From Sweltsa coloradensis (taxonomy: Eukaryota; Arthropoda; Insecta; Plecoptera; Chloroperlidae): DNA of 64,000 nucleotides. A program made the position numbers and the translations under genes. Within the stretch, counting starts at the first letter, position 1. Each line of letters starts with the position of its first letter. This document shows positions 9,783 through 23,080 of the stretch, piece by piece. The DNA lies in NCBI GenBank assembly GCA_024449915.1, contig JAMZAV010000319.1, forward strand, positions 248,001 to 312,000, read 5' to 3'. The notes under the pieces are model-generated. The model was given only the letters and a program-made list of their open reading frames with translations, was not told where the DNA came from and did not search any database.

Positions 9783-10415
9783 CAGTTAAACCCTTATTAT
9801 TAAATCAGTTGTGTCATTCTGCTATTTGCAATGTCTCGCATGCTCTACACAGTTCCAAACGAGGAATGGAGACCTGTCGTATCGGTGACACTTTGTTTTA
9901 CCAGCCACTAGTTGAAACATGACAGTACCATCTGACCCCACTCTTCGATAGTTAGATTTATAGCTTAAACGGCAATAATTGGATTTAGTTAAGTAATATC
10001 GAAATTGTTACTGAACAGAGAACTAGTGAATTCTACAAAATGTAACAAATCCTAATTGCAATGTAAATTGTAAACAAGTACAAAAGAGCACAGAAATATT
10101 TTGAAAGTACGGCATCACTTACTGAAATACTAATTAAAAGCCATTCACGGATGACCGTGTCCCGAGTAAAATTCGAAAACGATATGAATAGCATGATAAT
10201 TGGCTAACTGTAGCTCAAATAACGGTATATTACATTTATTAATAAATGGCTAATAAAAGGGCTTTCCAGAGATAAACTTTGAAGAAATCATCTTCTTTGT
10301 TAAAAGTTGGCCGTAAATACAATATTATTAATAATTATTAACATTAAAAAACTGCACATTTAAAATATTAAATCAAATTTGTGAACTTCGCATTGACAAA
10401 TATGACAGTTCCCTA
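9783..10415. other. Unannotated stretch
   Basis: AT-rich, no gene or repeat recognised. Confidence 0.35.
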
Positions 10416-10431
10416 ACCCGGCACCTCCACC
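10416..10431 (-). repeat. 16-bp motif, copy a
   Basis: Exact reverse complement of GGTGGAGGTGCCGGGT. Nine copies (seven exact) occur in the window with mostly non-homologous flanks. Confidence 0.8.
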
Positions 10432-10671
10432 AAATGTCATAAACTTCTTAATACTGATGATTTAACAAAATCGCGGAGTTGGTTAGAGTGAAGCTTGTCC
10501 CCAGTCTAGAAAACTAGTAGAAACAAGCAAATGTTGTTATTTATTTAATATCTATCCTCCTGACCTATAGGTCTATAGCTACTAAATTTGTGTTTACTAT
10601 ATAATTATCAGTATTGATAATACTTGACTAATGTTTATATATTTCAGTAATAATATCAAAAGTTAAGCGAG

Positions 10672-10687
10672 ACCCGGCACCTCCACC
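10672..10687 (-). repeat. 16-bp motif, copy b
   Basis: Exact reverse complement of GGTGGAGGTGCCGGGT, 256 bp from copy a in the same orientation. The flanks do not align beyond the motif. Confidence 0.8.
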
Positions 10688-11996
10688 AAACTCAAAAAAC
10701 TTTTTCATATGTGTATTTAGAATGGTAGATTTGCGTCTAAAATACTTGTAGAACAAGTGAAATCTACAACTGTACTATTTTGCTGCACAATCTACCAATT
10801 TACACAATACCTTATTAACCCTTTTAAGTTTTAACGATACACAATAAACTTAGTTAACCAAATACATTTCCTGATTAAATATGTATTTATGACTAAATAA
10901 ATAAAATAAGTACTACACTAAATAGACTTTAAATATGAAAGTATTTAATTTATTTTTTATTTAATTAAATATGAATTTATGATTAAATAGACATTGCATT
11001 ATATTGCAGAGTATAGTAATAAGTCCAAAGCTACCTCGTGCCCACTTACATAATCTAAATGTAACTCTACAACCATTTTATAAAACCAAACCAAAAGCAG
11101 GAAGCGTATACAAATACAACGACTGATTTTAGCACATTTTCATTTAACAAAGGCCAACCTCCAGAAAACAAGAGACAGTTGGACGAACTTTACAGAAGAA
11201 AAAAAACGACTGTTTAATTAAAAACACGACGGAGAGGAACAAGAACACAATTCGATTTCCCGAAACAAAAAACAAATGAAGTGAAAATAGGGGTCCAATA
11301 TCCATGTTGAAGCGTAGAGAGAGAGGGGTGGGGACAACGGTTTGCCACGTCTAAGCCCGTTGTTTTTATGCGCGTCGGAGTAAAGCGAGAGGGGGTGTAG
11401 GGGGGGGCTAATTGGACGCACTTTCCGCACGGGCAATACACAACGAGATGAACAAAACAACACGAGTGATATGAGAAGAATGATCAACAATCATACTTGA
11501 AACAAAGACAACTAGATTAATTTTCTTGTCAAGATTCCAATGAAGTAGTAGTGTGACAAAAAGACCATCATAATGATTACAGAGTTGCGAAAGAAAGAAA
11601 ATAAAGAATTATACAAGATGATCTTCATATGTTTACAAATATTGCACCTATTCCGTTAAATGTTGAGTTAACCAAATAGCATGCAATATTAACAACAATG
11701 TTCACTTAAGAAAGTTAATCTGGAATGACAGTATCAGATAGCCCTGAATTCCCAGACAAAATGCATCCGTTAAATCAAGTATGCAGTATTGTATTTGACT
11801 AGCCTGGCTTAATTTGATTGACTGCTGGTCACAAATTCAATGAAGGTGAAACATGAAATTAGAAATTAGTGGTGCAATAAATAAATTTGTATTTAAGTCT
11901 GTGGAAAACTTTAATTGAAGTGGCTTAGAAACCAGCCCTGTCGTCACCGATGTCATTGATGGGCGTGACAGAATTTCGAGCTAATCTATATTTTAA
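10688..11996. other. Unannotated stretch
   Basis: AT-rich, with very AT-rich runs at 10,900-10,990. A GC-richer patch at 11,300-11,430 includes a run of G. Two overlapping minus-strand frames at 11214-11490 lack any recognisable domain. Confidence 0.35.
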
Positions 11997-12478
11997 CCCT
12001 TTCAGCACAGAATTAAATTGGTCAAAATTAAGTTATTTTAAGCAATAATTTCAAAATACTATTTCTTCGAAGATTTTTAGTGTTTTTCAAATATTTTTTA
12101 TCGCGTGTTTTTAATGAATTTTGGGAAATTTTGGATTTTGAATTAAAAATTTAGGTAAAGATGTAAATTTGATATAAATTCCTGAAACAAGATTATTTCT
12201 GATTTTTTCAGCATATTATACATTTTTTATCTCAGTATCAATACTAGAAATATATTACTTTTCCGGGACAAACCAAAATTTTCCCATTTTTAACCGTTCT
12301 TTTGCAGATGTGTATTTTCAATGGATGGGTAAAAAGTAATTATTTTTAATGCACGGAAATTAAAAAAAATAAAAATAGGGGTCAAATAGAAGAAACAAAA
12401 CTATTATCGTTTACCACGATATAAATTTAGAAAGTTATTGTCCATGATCTTGGACGGGGGGGGGGGGCTGAAAAGGGT
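11997..12478 (+). mobile_element. piggyBac-like MITE, ~480 bp
   Basis: Begins CCCTTTCAG directly after TTAA (11993-11996) and ends CTGAAAAGGG followed by TAAT. TTAA targets with CCCTTT-type termini are typical of piggyBac elements. Related copies lie at 38062-38581 and, without ends, at 28500-28830, sharing TTTCCGGGACAAACC and TTTTGCAGATGT. A run of G lies near the right end. No transposase is encoded. Confidence 0.6.
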
Positions 12479-12512
12479 AATCCAAGTATTCTTGCCGTCT
12501 ATTTCGTAGAAA

Positions 12513-13124
12513 CTAGGAAAACGCTAAAGTCCCGCCGCGTTGATGGATGAGCTTTTTAACGTTCTTAGTTTGCGTGGGATATCTTTACTTTTGCAAGTGC
12601 TTTGTTTTGTTGCCTACGCATTGTAGGTGGTTGTTGTCAAGTTTCTATTGTTTCTTCTCAATTGGTATTATTTACCGTAAAAAACTTATATTAAAAGCTT
12701 TATTTCTATGGATTCTGGCAAACTTTTTCAACTTTTTCTTTCAAAATGTACTACATCACCATAACCTTAATGTCCATGTATAATATGAACGTTGTAGCCC
12801 CACCCGTTTGGTCAGAATTGGCCCAAATGGTACGAAAATATCTCACAAAAAATCGTAAAAAATCGTAAAAGTACGATATTCATGAGAAATATTTCTTCGA
12901 TTGTACCCAAAAACGTAGCAAGTCTAAGTTCAGAGATTTTGAAGGTCCTGTCAAATTTTCATCAAGATCGCATATGCCGTTTGCCCGGTAGAAAGCGAAC
13001 AAACAGACAAAAATACAAAAAAACAAAAAACAAACAAAAAAAAAAAACACCCGAGCTAAATTTTTTGGGGGGTCAGTGAAATTGAAGTCTTCGCTTCACT
13101 CGCTTCGCTCGCTACGCTCATCCA
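12513..13124 (-). mobile_element. HINE, sub-type B, one core unit
   Basis: CTAG at 12513, hairpin, sub-terminal CGCTCATCCATC, one ~180 bp core unit (words TACTACATCACCATAACC and GTAGCCCCACCCGTTTGG), the segment GTTTGCCCGG...GCGAACAAACAGAC, an A-rich microsatellite at about 13015-13047, then the 5' terminus at 13124. Confidence 0.8.
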
Positions 13125-13868
13125 ATAAATTGTAAATCGTGCCTGGCTAAAAACATGAATGTGTTTAAAGAAACTATGTGAAATGAGGAAATGTGCAAAA
13201 TAACCGGTAGCAAAATTGATAGTTTCTTTCTTGATTCCAGGACAAATGTAGCATATTAATAACGTACCGTACACAGCAATGAAAATAGCAGGTTAATGGC
13301 ATGATTCGTATTAAGGGATTCATTTGCGTGACAAACCGGAAAAACGACAACGTAGCATGCAGCAATCGTCTTGCAAACGATAGTTTCAGTTAAAATAGTA
13401 AACGAACATTATATTCTACGTTGATGTTTTTAGTACCACTTACTTTTATGGGATATTTACAGGTTAATGATGTAATCAAGATTTTTATGAAGGTAATGGA
13501 TATTGTTTAAAATGATTTGAAAATTTGCCTATCAATTATACACCTAGGCCCACTAGCATACCGTACTTTCTTAAAGCTATATTTACTAACTCATGCAAGT
13601 CGATCGACAGTGACAACTTTAAAACATTAGGGTTTGGAAAATATATCGATATTTCGATGCGATATGGATATGTGGAAATATTTACGATAATGATATTTGA
13701 ACTCTATTATCAAAATTATTTCGAAAACAAAAAAATTTTAAGAAAAAAATCAAACACAAATTCCAATTTAAAAAAAAACGTTAAAAATTAGAACAAGGAT
13801 ATGAATTTTTGGGAAATTGTAAATGTGTTAGCACTAAATGCTGTAAATATGTCCAAGAAAGTTGACAT
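13125..13868. other. Unannotated stretch
   Basis: No gene recognised. Positions 13598-13619 share 21 of 22 bases with 31426-31447. Confidence 0.35.
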
Positions 13869-13884
13869 GGTGGAGGTGCCAGGT
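13869..13884 (+). repeat. 16-bp motif, copy c (one mismatch)
   Basis: GGTGGAGGTGCCAGGT, 51 bp before copy d in the same orientation. Confidence 0.7.
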
Positions 13885-13919
13885 AGCTTATAAAAAAATT
13901 AGCCCCGAATTTTACAAAT

Positions 13920-13935
13920 GGTGGAGGTGCCGGGT
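13920..13935 (+). repeat. 16-bp motif, copy d
   Basis: Exact GGTGGAGGTGCCGGGT. Confidence 0.8.
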
Positions 13936-14880
13936 CGGTAAACGCAAGTGACAGAACAGAAACAACGTTTTAATTCATTTTTGGCAATACTTTATCAATC
14001 TATGTTACACTTTAAATTATCAATTTAAATTTATCGATATCAAAATCGTGTGACATTGATAATTGAACAATATATCATAGCCCCAGCCCAAGTAAATATA
14101 CCTCTATAGGGCTGGTGGTCTTTCTATTAACTTGTCAATGTCGACTGCGACTGACAAATGTCGCATAGTTAGTAAATACCTCACAGGACGTGAATTTGAA
14201 ATCAAGAGAATTAAATTAAATCCTAACTGAGTTGCAGGAACTAAGTTACCTGCCAACGTAAACTAGAGAAATTGAGTTTCGTACACATTGTGATGGTCCA
14301 TGTACATAATGTTACGTCAATGTGGTTAGGGCTGTTGGCTACACCTGGTTTGGATGCAGAATTCAAGGGACTAAAGCTGGATCACTTGAACCCATCCAAT
14401 GGTCATTCTAACGGAAGACATTTCGGCGTATTATTTATTTTGTTTTTTATAAACTGACCTAGAAACTAGAATACGGCACAACACAATCTTTCATTAATTC
14501 TTAAGTTTTTAAGATACATTTATTTGACAAGGAGAACATAGTTTGATTAGAGCCATGAGAATATATATATATTTATGTGGGGTATTTCTTTAAAAACCTC
14601 TTTGAAATGTCAGGTTGTTGGGGTGAAAATTTGTGATCAAGAATGTATATGTGTAATTTGCAGTGTTCGGTGATCAAGTTCTTATTAAACACACAATTTA
14701 ACACAGTGAAAAACGTAGACAAGAGTCTTAAATCTTAACTTAGGAATTTGAAGTCAGTTTCTTCTCCGTGTTCAGTCTTATAGCTACGTAATTATTCTTA
14801 ATTATAATTAAAATAAAGTAGGCACCATAACGATACACACGGGAATCAATGCTTGGCGTGCCTCGCCGTACCACGCAGAA
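13936..14880. other. Unannotated stretch
   Basis: No gene or repeat family recognised. There is a short AT-repeat run at about 14562-14573. Confidence 0.35.
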
Positions 14881-15545
14881 GACTCCCCCCCCCCTCCCCC
14901 TCAACCGGCCTAGATCGTGTTGCAGACTTCATTAGATTGTTTAATTACCCCCCCCCACCCCCCCGCCCATAAACTTTTCACTTGCAGCCGCCTAACATTA
15001 CATAATCACAGGGATCAAATCTAACTATGCAAGATCCAATTTACATATTTCAACATGCAAAATTATGGCATTTACAAATGTAAATATGCAAGCGTCTTTA
15101 TCGTATCTCATTGAACCGTTATAATATACCATCTCAGTCTTCTACATTGCCTAGAGGTGGTGGTACCGCCTTTAAGATGTTGCAACCCCCCCCCCCCCCC
15201 CCCCGTCCCTAATGGATGAAGGGGTTTTGGACCTGACAAGTAGCTCGCTTGAATATGCAACAGGTACTGCCCCAACTCCCCCCCCACCCCCTTACGGCGT
15301 CAAACTGTACAAACCATCCCTCATATAACCCCATACCTCAGTCGCTCTCCCCTCAAATAATTCAACACACCAAACCCTTCCATTAATAATTTTATATATG
15401 TTTATAGTTTCGACTCGGAGAGTTTTACGCATCCCATGTGGCAACGTCGGATCAATGTTTTCCGCTTGGGTTGTAGACGACGCTGTTCCGGTTGGTTGGA
15501 TCGTAGTGCTGGTAACTATAGTTACCACCCCCCCCCACCCCCAGC
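14881..15545. repeat. Cluster of poly-C tracts
   Basis: Six C-rich runs lie within 670 bp (near 14885, 14948, 15186, 15280, 15530 and 15540). Several are eight or more C in a row, interleaved with CCACCCC and TACGGC-type sequence. No coding frame accounts for them. Confidence 0.6.
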
Positions 15546-16391
15546 GCCAGCACACCTGCCTACCCTACGGGCATGACTATAGATCTACACCGTTGCCAGA
15601 TGTAAAATTAATACAAACCTTGTTCATCAAATCAACAAGACTAACCGAACATGTGAAATAATAATGAGCTTAGCTGACTCACGTTGTAGGTAAATTATTA
15701 ATGTATAAGCAATGTATCAAGAATGCCAACTGACTTTCAAGGGTAGTTGACTTAGATATTTTCTTTTATCGTTATCGATTTTATTGATTAATATATCGTT
15801 TAATAATAACAAGGGTAAGTGGAGACTAATAAGACTGATGCGTTAAATGTGAATTTAAACGGAAGTTGTCGAGTCTTGCCGAAGTCAAGGTACGGTGAGT
15901 CTCGAATAAAATAAAAATAAGTAAATTACATCGATTAGGATAACACTTCTGCAATAAGTCAAGAATCCAATTGGAATAAAATAAAGTTGAAAGAAGCATG
16001 TACATCTAATATCACGAGTAGGGCCTACTCCCAGCGCACCTTGTCCTCCAAAAATGAAATATTTTTGGACAAATGTAAGGCCCAATACATTGTTGTCTTA
16101 ATTAAACTGGAGCTTTTGACGATTTGATTTGACGATTATGTTTAGAATGTTCTGATGTGTGCACACAATTTATTTCTGCAATGATTTATCATTTTATTTT
16201 AATTATAAATTCATATGTGTTAAATCATATGTTGGCAGAAATTGTGCACGGTTATATTTTATTTAAATTGTTCAAACAAATCTTATGTTCAACTTTTAAT
16301 TTGAGAAAAGCTCTTAAAAAGAGTTGAAATATTACTTTTAAATTTTTCAAAGAACAGTGTTTCGTCCAAATATTTTCCTTTTATTGAAGTG
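15546..16391. other. Unannotated stretch
   Basis: Nothing recognised. Confidence 0.35.
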
Positions 16392-16478
16392 AATTCGTAT
16401 TTTGAGTCTACCCACTCAGGCAAATAACCGATTTTCAGCGGGGGAGTTTTATTGTTATGCGGACCAAGCCAACCCCAA
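16392..16478 (-). mobile_element. SINE1 3' fragment
   Basis: Carries the SINE1 3' core (TCTACCCACTCAG, GATTTTCAGCGGGGGA, GACCAAGCCAACCCC) but has no microsatellite tail. This points to an old copy. Confidence 0.65.
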
Positions 16479-18261
16479 CAGACAATATATGTATTGTAAT
16501 TGATGTTTGGGAGTATACTTATTAAAAATGTATTGCTTAATGTTTTTAGGCGTAAACACACTCACTTTGACATAGTTGCTGTTTGACGGTGTCGTAGAAA
16601 TTTGAACTGAATAGGGCCCTTGTTCCAACCAATTGAGCTACATGGTCTACAGGACAAAATATTTAAGACAATTGCAATCAATCAATCAAATTATGTTTTG
16701 ATATTCAAAAGGTAGATTGGATGATGGATAACCATAAAAGTTTTGCCACTCCACACAGCATAACAATTGAATAGTTAATTTGGTAAAGTAGAAATTTGTG
16801 TTTTCAAAGTTCTCAAAGGTAAACTCAAAACACCTAAACGCAAACATTCGGACATTGTTTATTTTAGGTGTTGAATTGAACGGAATAATTGACCACGCCC
16901 AACTAATACAAATTTCAACCCCAGGCGTCCATTGTTTAGATAGTAACAAAACGTTCGGTAATAATGATTGACATAACTAGATTGCGTGCGCCATTAGGTG
17001 GGGTTGGCCTCCATTATACGCGGACGTGAGGCCTTACACGTATAACAATCTAGAGTCTAGACTAGCTCGTACGTGGGGATGGGAGATTGATTCACGTGGT
17101 CAATGAATCCACCCCAGTTTGTTAGGGGTGAAAAGAACAACAACGCTTTCAACAACTTTATAGTCCCCATTGCGAAAGAGCTACCGCCATAGAAACTGTT
17201 TCATTTAACTCTGTATAGATTAATTCAGTTTAATTTCAATCAATCAATTCAATTTACATAATTTTTTTCGTTGTGTATAAATTAATCACAACACTATTTC
17301 AGCAAACAAATTTAAATTTTTACACGATGAGTTTGTTTGAAGATAAAATAAATAAATAAATTTATACATAAAAGTAGGCCTAATTAAATTCGACTTCATT
17401 AATTTTTTTGAATTTGATTTTAATTAAATGGTGATCTTTAGAACTTTCCCGGCAAACCTGACTGAAAACTGTTTCCAAAGTGTTTTTCAGCCGTTGAGGT
17501 GAATCCTGGGATTCAATACTCTTGAGGGGTCACTGAGCTTGGCCCAACTCAAATGCGCGCACTAAGGTGTTGATAATTGCTACTGAATATCATTACCAAA
17601 TTTTGCATGAATGTTAATGAAGTAATCCGCACTTGGTTGCAAAACATAAGCCTTGAAGATCCATTGCGAGACAAGTCCAAAACGTGAAAAAATGGATTTC
17701 AATTCTGGAAACTCCCACCAAATCGTTTATCTTACGATAGAAAATTTAAAAAATGCGCGTTAGCACTGATTTACGTTAATATATAGTATGTATATTTGCG
17801 CTAAAATATCTGTACACTTAGAATAAATTCCCGAAGGTGACCAAAATGGAGTAAATTACGGTGACTTCACTAATTTTTAATTCAAAATCAAATAATTAAT
17901 TTAGGAATCCGCGTACTGGATATCATAGATTTATTTTGTTATTAACGTTAGTGTAACATTTGATAACGGTGTTATAAACCGTTTACCCGAAAAAAACAAA
18001 AACAAAAACAGAACAAAAAAACCAAACGTGGATCACACCATGGTAAAACTTATGTGTACCTTACAGCGGGCATTCTCAAGAAAGAGTAAACAAATTGTCT
18101 TAGCAACTGAGCGGGCTAACAGCCAGTTAATTAAATCTTTCATTGCAGACTTTTAGACAAGCAAACACTAGAAGAGGCAATATTTTATGTAGTGGCATAA
18201 CTTACGCCAAAATAAACTAAGGTACTTACAATGCGTATAATAAGTACTCAAAGTGTAAGAA
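16479..18261. other. Unannotated stretch
   Basis: AT-rich. A weak tRNA A-box-like word lies on the minus strand near 16640 (TAGCTCAATTGG). Short AAAT repeats lie near 17346. No gene recognised. Confidence 0.3.
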
Positions 18262-18622
18262 GCCAGACACCTGCCAATATCAAAACCACGCGAAATAACA
18301 GTTTTTAGTGAAATCACTAGAACGCTGCAAAATATCGAAAAATTTATTACAGACAGTTAAGTGATTTTTGAGAACTAAAGTTTGCACGAAAAAAGATTGT
18401 AATGTTATGAAAATTATTTTTTTATTTGATATTTAATTCATTTACATGTATATTCGATTTACAAACAGTAGGCCTACCGATTAATAAATTTGAATATTTT
18501 TTCTTGCATTAGATAGTTGTAACAAAACCACATTACTGTCTGCATCAGTTTTTAGATAGTTTGCACCGTTCTCGAGATATTAATAACAAACTTTAATTTC
18601 GTGTGGTTTTAATATCGGCGGC
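18262..18622. mobile_element. MITE-4-like element with diverged inverted ends
   Basis: Left end (CCAATATCAAAACCACGCG, AAATAACAG) and right end (TTTAATTTCGTGTGG, TTTTAATATCGGCGG) are imperfect inverted copies over about 60 bp. A half copy lies at 26500-26600 (GTTATTTCGCGTGGTTTTAA). Boundaries are approximate. Confidence 0.45.
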
Positions 18623-19797
18623 AAACTTTCTAGAAACTCCTATACATTCAAGATTCAAAGCTTAAATAATAAACTATACTCAAGTTACATTAACCAAGAA
18701 TTCCAAGAATGTCAACCTACGCAAAGTTGTTAATATCATCTCGAAAAGAAAAACCATTTCCCAACAGAAATTCAAACAATTCGAGTTTCCTTCTCCCACA
18801 CAAGGAAAAGTTAATTCAAACGTAGAGCCGCGCTTTCATTTCCACGTATTTCAATTAATGAGACGATGTTTTCCAGATTCGAAGGTAAAATGTTTGAGTT
18901 TTCTCAGAAGGACACAAATTGAATTAAGGAGTCGTAATAATTGGAATGTATTTTGTCAGAAAGGTGAAATGAACACTTGGGTGTATCTAAGAGTAAAGTT
19001 GGTTTCATTTACGAGTAAAATTGTTATAACTGATAAGTAAACTTGACATTGGTGGAAGCAATGTTGCCATTTTAGTATATCCAACGTCACGCTACAAAAA
19101 ACTGTACTCTCAAATGCTTCGTGTTTTGTGTGTAGCGTCTGTGTTTAAACCACAATTTTTTGTATAATGCAAAAGCTAGCCCTTTAATAATATGAATTAC
19201 GTATTCAGGCAAACCAACACCTTAACCCTTATCGGTCATTTGTCGGACTGGACGACAAGGGTATTTTGCACACTTTACTTCAAGCCCATGATTTAAATAA
19301 AAATTATGATTTTTTTCTATTGCCCACTCATTTACGTATTTCGATGTAGTTTTTATATTAAATTGTTCCACCGCCTTTTTTAAACCTAGATAACATTACA
19401 AAATTGACAAAAATAGAATTATAGATTTTGAGAAATCTTACAAATGGTTGATCTCTAGTGACGTATTTCAATGACACGCTCTCTGCAAGTGCGGTGCAGC
19501 AATGCCACCCCCACACGAATAACCTTGAACAACTGAACACGTGAACATACAGGGGGCATTTCGGTGCACCTAAGGAAATACAGCATACACCGATCGAGTA
19601 ATATTCCTTCATATTCCTCCATTGTGTGATTAAATATTTTGTAAATTTTGTAACTTAAAAAAAAAGTTTGTATACCCAAATTTTGAAAATGGTAGAATAA
19701 TGTGTTAAGTATAGATGGTACTATTATGTAGTTTATTGTATTTCAAAATGTAATTTATATCAAATGCACTGAAAATACAAATGTATAATATATTACA
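18623..19797. other. Unannotated stretch
   Basis: No gene or repeat recognised. The small open frames here look random. Confidence 0.35.
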
Positions 19798-20414
19798 CTA
19801 GGAAAACGCTAAAGTCCCGCCGCGTTGATGGATGAGCGTTTTTTTTGTAAGTTTTTTGTTTGCGTATTTTGCGTTTGTTTGCACTTTTCCTTTGCAAGTG
19901 CTTTTTGAATGCATTGTAGGTGATTGTTGTCAAGTTTCTATTGTTACTTGTTAATTGGTATTATAAACCTAAAAAAACTCATATTAAAACCTTTATTTCT
20001 GTGGATTCTGACTAACTTTTTCAACTTTTTCTTTCAAAAGGTACTACATCACCATAACCTTAATGTCCATGTGAAATCTGAACGTTGTAGCCCCACCCGT
20101 TTGGTCAGAATCGGCCCAAATGTGACGAAAATATCGCACTAAAAATCGAAAAAAATCGTAAAAGTACGATATTCATGAGAAATATTTCTTCGATTGTACC
20201 AAAAGCAATACACCTCTAATTCAGAGAAAACGAAGGTCCCATCAAAATTTCATCAAGATCGCTTACGCCGTTTGCCCGGAATCCTGCTAACAAACAACAA
20301 AAATACAAACAAACAAAAAAAAAAAAAAAAAAAAAACATTGGAGCTAAATTTATTGAGGGGTCAGTGAAATTGAAGTTTTCGCTTCGCTCGCTACGCTCG
20401 CTAACGCTCATCCA
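19798..20414 (-). mobile_element. HINE, sub-type B, one core unit
   Basis: CTAG at 19798, hairpin pair AACGC/GCGTT, sub-terminal repeat, one core unit, A-rich microsatellite at about 20305-20336, and 5' terminus TGGATGAGCG read on the minus strand at 20414. The terminus-proximal GCTACGCTCGCTAACGCTCA shows a small local duplication. Confidence 0.8.
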
Positions 20415-21389
20415 ATAACACAGCTCTACTTGTGTGTGTAATTAAATTCTTAGTATTAACCTTACAATAACATGTTGTACTTAAAGTTTGTCACACTTGA
20501 TGTTGTAACTACTTCGTTAGTAGGTGACACCAAACATAGCAATCTTCCAGGTATCGCCTTGCTGTCATAGTCATCTAGACCGGGCTTTGATAAACCTGGG
20601 CAATATCCCATCCGTCCAATACAGACGATCATCGCAGCGGGGGAGAATACATCTAGAAACTTCACGGAGATTCAATCTCAAAACAATCTCTTAAAATATG
20701 TATTAAAGTGAAGGAAAATCACACTCACTCAACCGTTTTTGTTGACTTAAAAAAACTAGGATACTTTTTAAGAACGTATTCCTACATTTCTTATTGTACA
20801 TCAATATGAAATGTTTTTCCTGTACGAGTACTCTGTTTCCTCTTTTCAGTGACCTATTTTCTCACATCCCTGTAATTGACACCATCTAGCTTGACAACCA
20901 CAATCTACCACAATTCAAACAGTTTGCGTATAATCACGTTTTAAATGTAATAAACAATTTAATTTCTAATTAAAAATATGAGTGAATTGTATTGCGAGGG
21001 ATGGTGAGATAGGGAGGGAGAGAGTTGACTACAGGTCTGTACCGCCATGTTTCCATGGCAACCGACGCGGATGCTATTGTGACAGGTATAGGTAGAGCAG
21101 AGAACCTACTCATCACTGCCTATTCACTGGTTGGTGACATACATACAATGCTGTCACTTCACGCAGAAGTTCCCATTTAATTAAAATAGTGACATTAATT
21201 TCCAGTAAATTTCTCGCAGGAATATGACAAACGTGACACGGTTCACATCTAGTCAACAGGTGAGTTTGAAGCTGCCATTTCTGCCAGACACGTTTGTCAT
21301 AAATTCATAAATTGATTTTGTTGAAATTATTTGAGATTGCTAGTTTATTAAAATAGGGAGTGAAGCTACAATGATTATCACATTATTGT
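20415..21389. other. Unannotated stretch
   Basis: Nothing recognised. Confidence 0.35.
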
Positions 21390-21745
21390 CGAATTGGATT
21401 GGATTGGATATTGCTTAACGTCTTGCGTGATATTGCGTGATAGATGAGGATGAAGTATGAACAGAGGAGGGGAAACCCGGTATCGGTACGTAGCCTACTC
21501 CGTTTGAAAAGTACTAAGGGGACAAACGGCTTTACGCCCCATCCGCGGTGTAACCTTGACACTCATGAGGAGAACGAAGCCGTTACACTAGCTCTCGAAC
21601 CCTCCATCTGCTCTAACCAGCGATATACTCAAGTTTCAGTGCAGAGCGGTCACCCACTCTACCCCTGACCACGTCCGAGTTTGCTTAAAGCTTAGCTTCA
21701 GTGTTCGAGTGGGAACCGGTTAAACTACCTCGGCTAAACCGCTGG
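21390..21745. mobile_element. Possible SINE-like repeat with tRNA-like end
   Basis: The word ATTGCTTAACGTCT near 21407 recurs near 61209, and the 61209 copy continues into AAGGCTATTCGAGAC, which also occurs at 57686 and 58536. The right end (TTCGAGTGGGAACCGGTTAA, then a CTCGGCTAAACCG word) resembles a minus-strand tRNA-like segment. Boundaries and classification are uncertain. Confidence 0.35.
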
Positions 21746-21907
21746 CTATTATTGTTGAAGAAGTATACACAAATAAAATTGCCACCAGTAATCAAGTTAT
21801 TTGGCGTAGGAGCCACATGCCCCATTTGGATGATGCTACGGCCCTAACCCCTAGTAGGGTCACCAATCAACTTTATGAATCATCAATGTTGCAGAGCATT
21901 GTCACCA

Positions 21908-22326
21908 TTGATATTTAACATCTATAGTACGCTAGATCCCCAGTGTTGGTCCACTTCCGTGACAATTTGAAGCCATCTTGAAATTCCAGTTTGCATGTTA
22001 AGTAGATAGGAGCGATTTGTAGCCCAAATATTTTCAAAGATGGCGGTCAGTTTAACAGGTGAGCATAGCCATTAACATCAAATGATTACAAAATTCCCTT
22101 ATGCAATAACTCCTTATTGTTTCTGTTTGTGCATTCCCATGCTGTACAAGCTTAAACCGTATCAAACAATCCAGTAAAATACTTTATTGCATTAAAAAAG
22201 AATAAATTAAAACGCCAAATCGCTATTTTGAATTGTTTTTTTGACGCTTCAATTTGCTACGCTCGCGCCTGTGCGGAGGTATTGAAGACTGCGGATCTAG
22301 CCTACTATAGATGTTTAATATCTGTG
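21908..22326 (-). mobile_element. MITE-1, second copy
   Basis: Inverted-orientation copy of 539-979. Both ends (GATATTTAACATCTATAG and CTATAGATGTTTAATATC) and interior words such as GGGCTACAAATCGCTCC and CAATCCAG-AAAATAC are shared. Confidence 0.7.
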
Positions 22327-22339
22327 ATTCTCACACAAG

Positions 22340-22435
22340 AATGGATCTCAATCGGAGGTCATGTTCGGGTTTTATAGTGAGACGTGACACACGCACAGAC
22401 GGACGGACAGAAAAGTGACGGATTTAGGGAAGGAA
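22340..22435 (+). repeat. Dispersed repeat R3
   Basis: The block around GTGAGACGTGACACACGCAC, followed by AGAAAAGTGAC, recurs at 61150-61200 and, in reverse complement, at 27490-27545. It is probably the end of an unclassified element. Confidence 0.5.
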
Positions 22436-23080
22436 TCCACACCCTAAGATTCTTTACTGTATTGTAATTTAAGAAATAGACAGTAATTGCAAAACGCTTC
22501 GAGAAATGTCTTAACTGAACACAGAATTTAGATAACACAAAATATTTAGTAACGACATATGAAGAGATGGTCATTTTATGTAAACAACAATATTACAAAA
22601 TCAAACTCATATTTAATCATCGCGAAATAGTTATAATCTGTAAAAAATGTGATAATCAGAAATTAATCAATAATATTGTCAGTTGTTAGTTTTTCTTCTT
22701 CACAAAGTATTCATAAAGAAATTAGAAAATTTTGTGAAAAAATCGAACAAACTCAAATCTTATAAAAATTCCGTAGAACACGGCGATTTGTCTTTGATGA
22801 AAACACCTCGTTAACTTTCAAAAACTATCCAAGACGCTGACCCCAACTTTAAGCTGGAAACTACTTTGCAGAATCAAACTCACGCTGAAATAAACACTGA
22901 GTTGAAAGTTTTACATTCTAAGAATGAACCTTCTCGTTCAAGATTCGTGTTTGTGGAAGAAACTTCAGCGACAAAAGACATAATTGTTCTAGGTCAATGA
23001 ATATATATTGGAGTTATAGGTTCGACTCCCAGATGGATTTGCCCAGTGCTTTGTTAAGAGGAAGGACTTTTTTTTAGTAA
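22436..23080. other. Unannotated stretch
   Basis: No gene. A lone Pol III B-box-like word, GGTTCGACTCCC, lies near 23021. Confidence 0.3.

Noticed and set aside
12882..13079. Recurrent small frames reading ...RERTNRQ... or ...SLRSLRSS...
   Set aside because: The same frames recur in every HINE copy and come from non-coding element ends and an A-rich microsatellite. Stops and frameshifts differ between copies.
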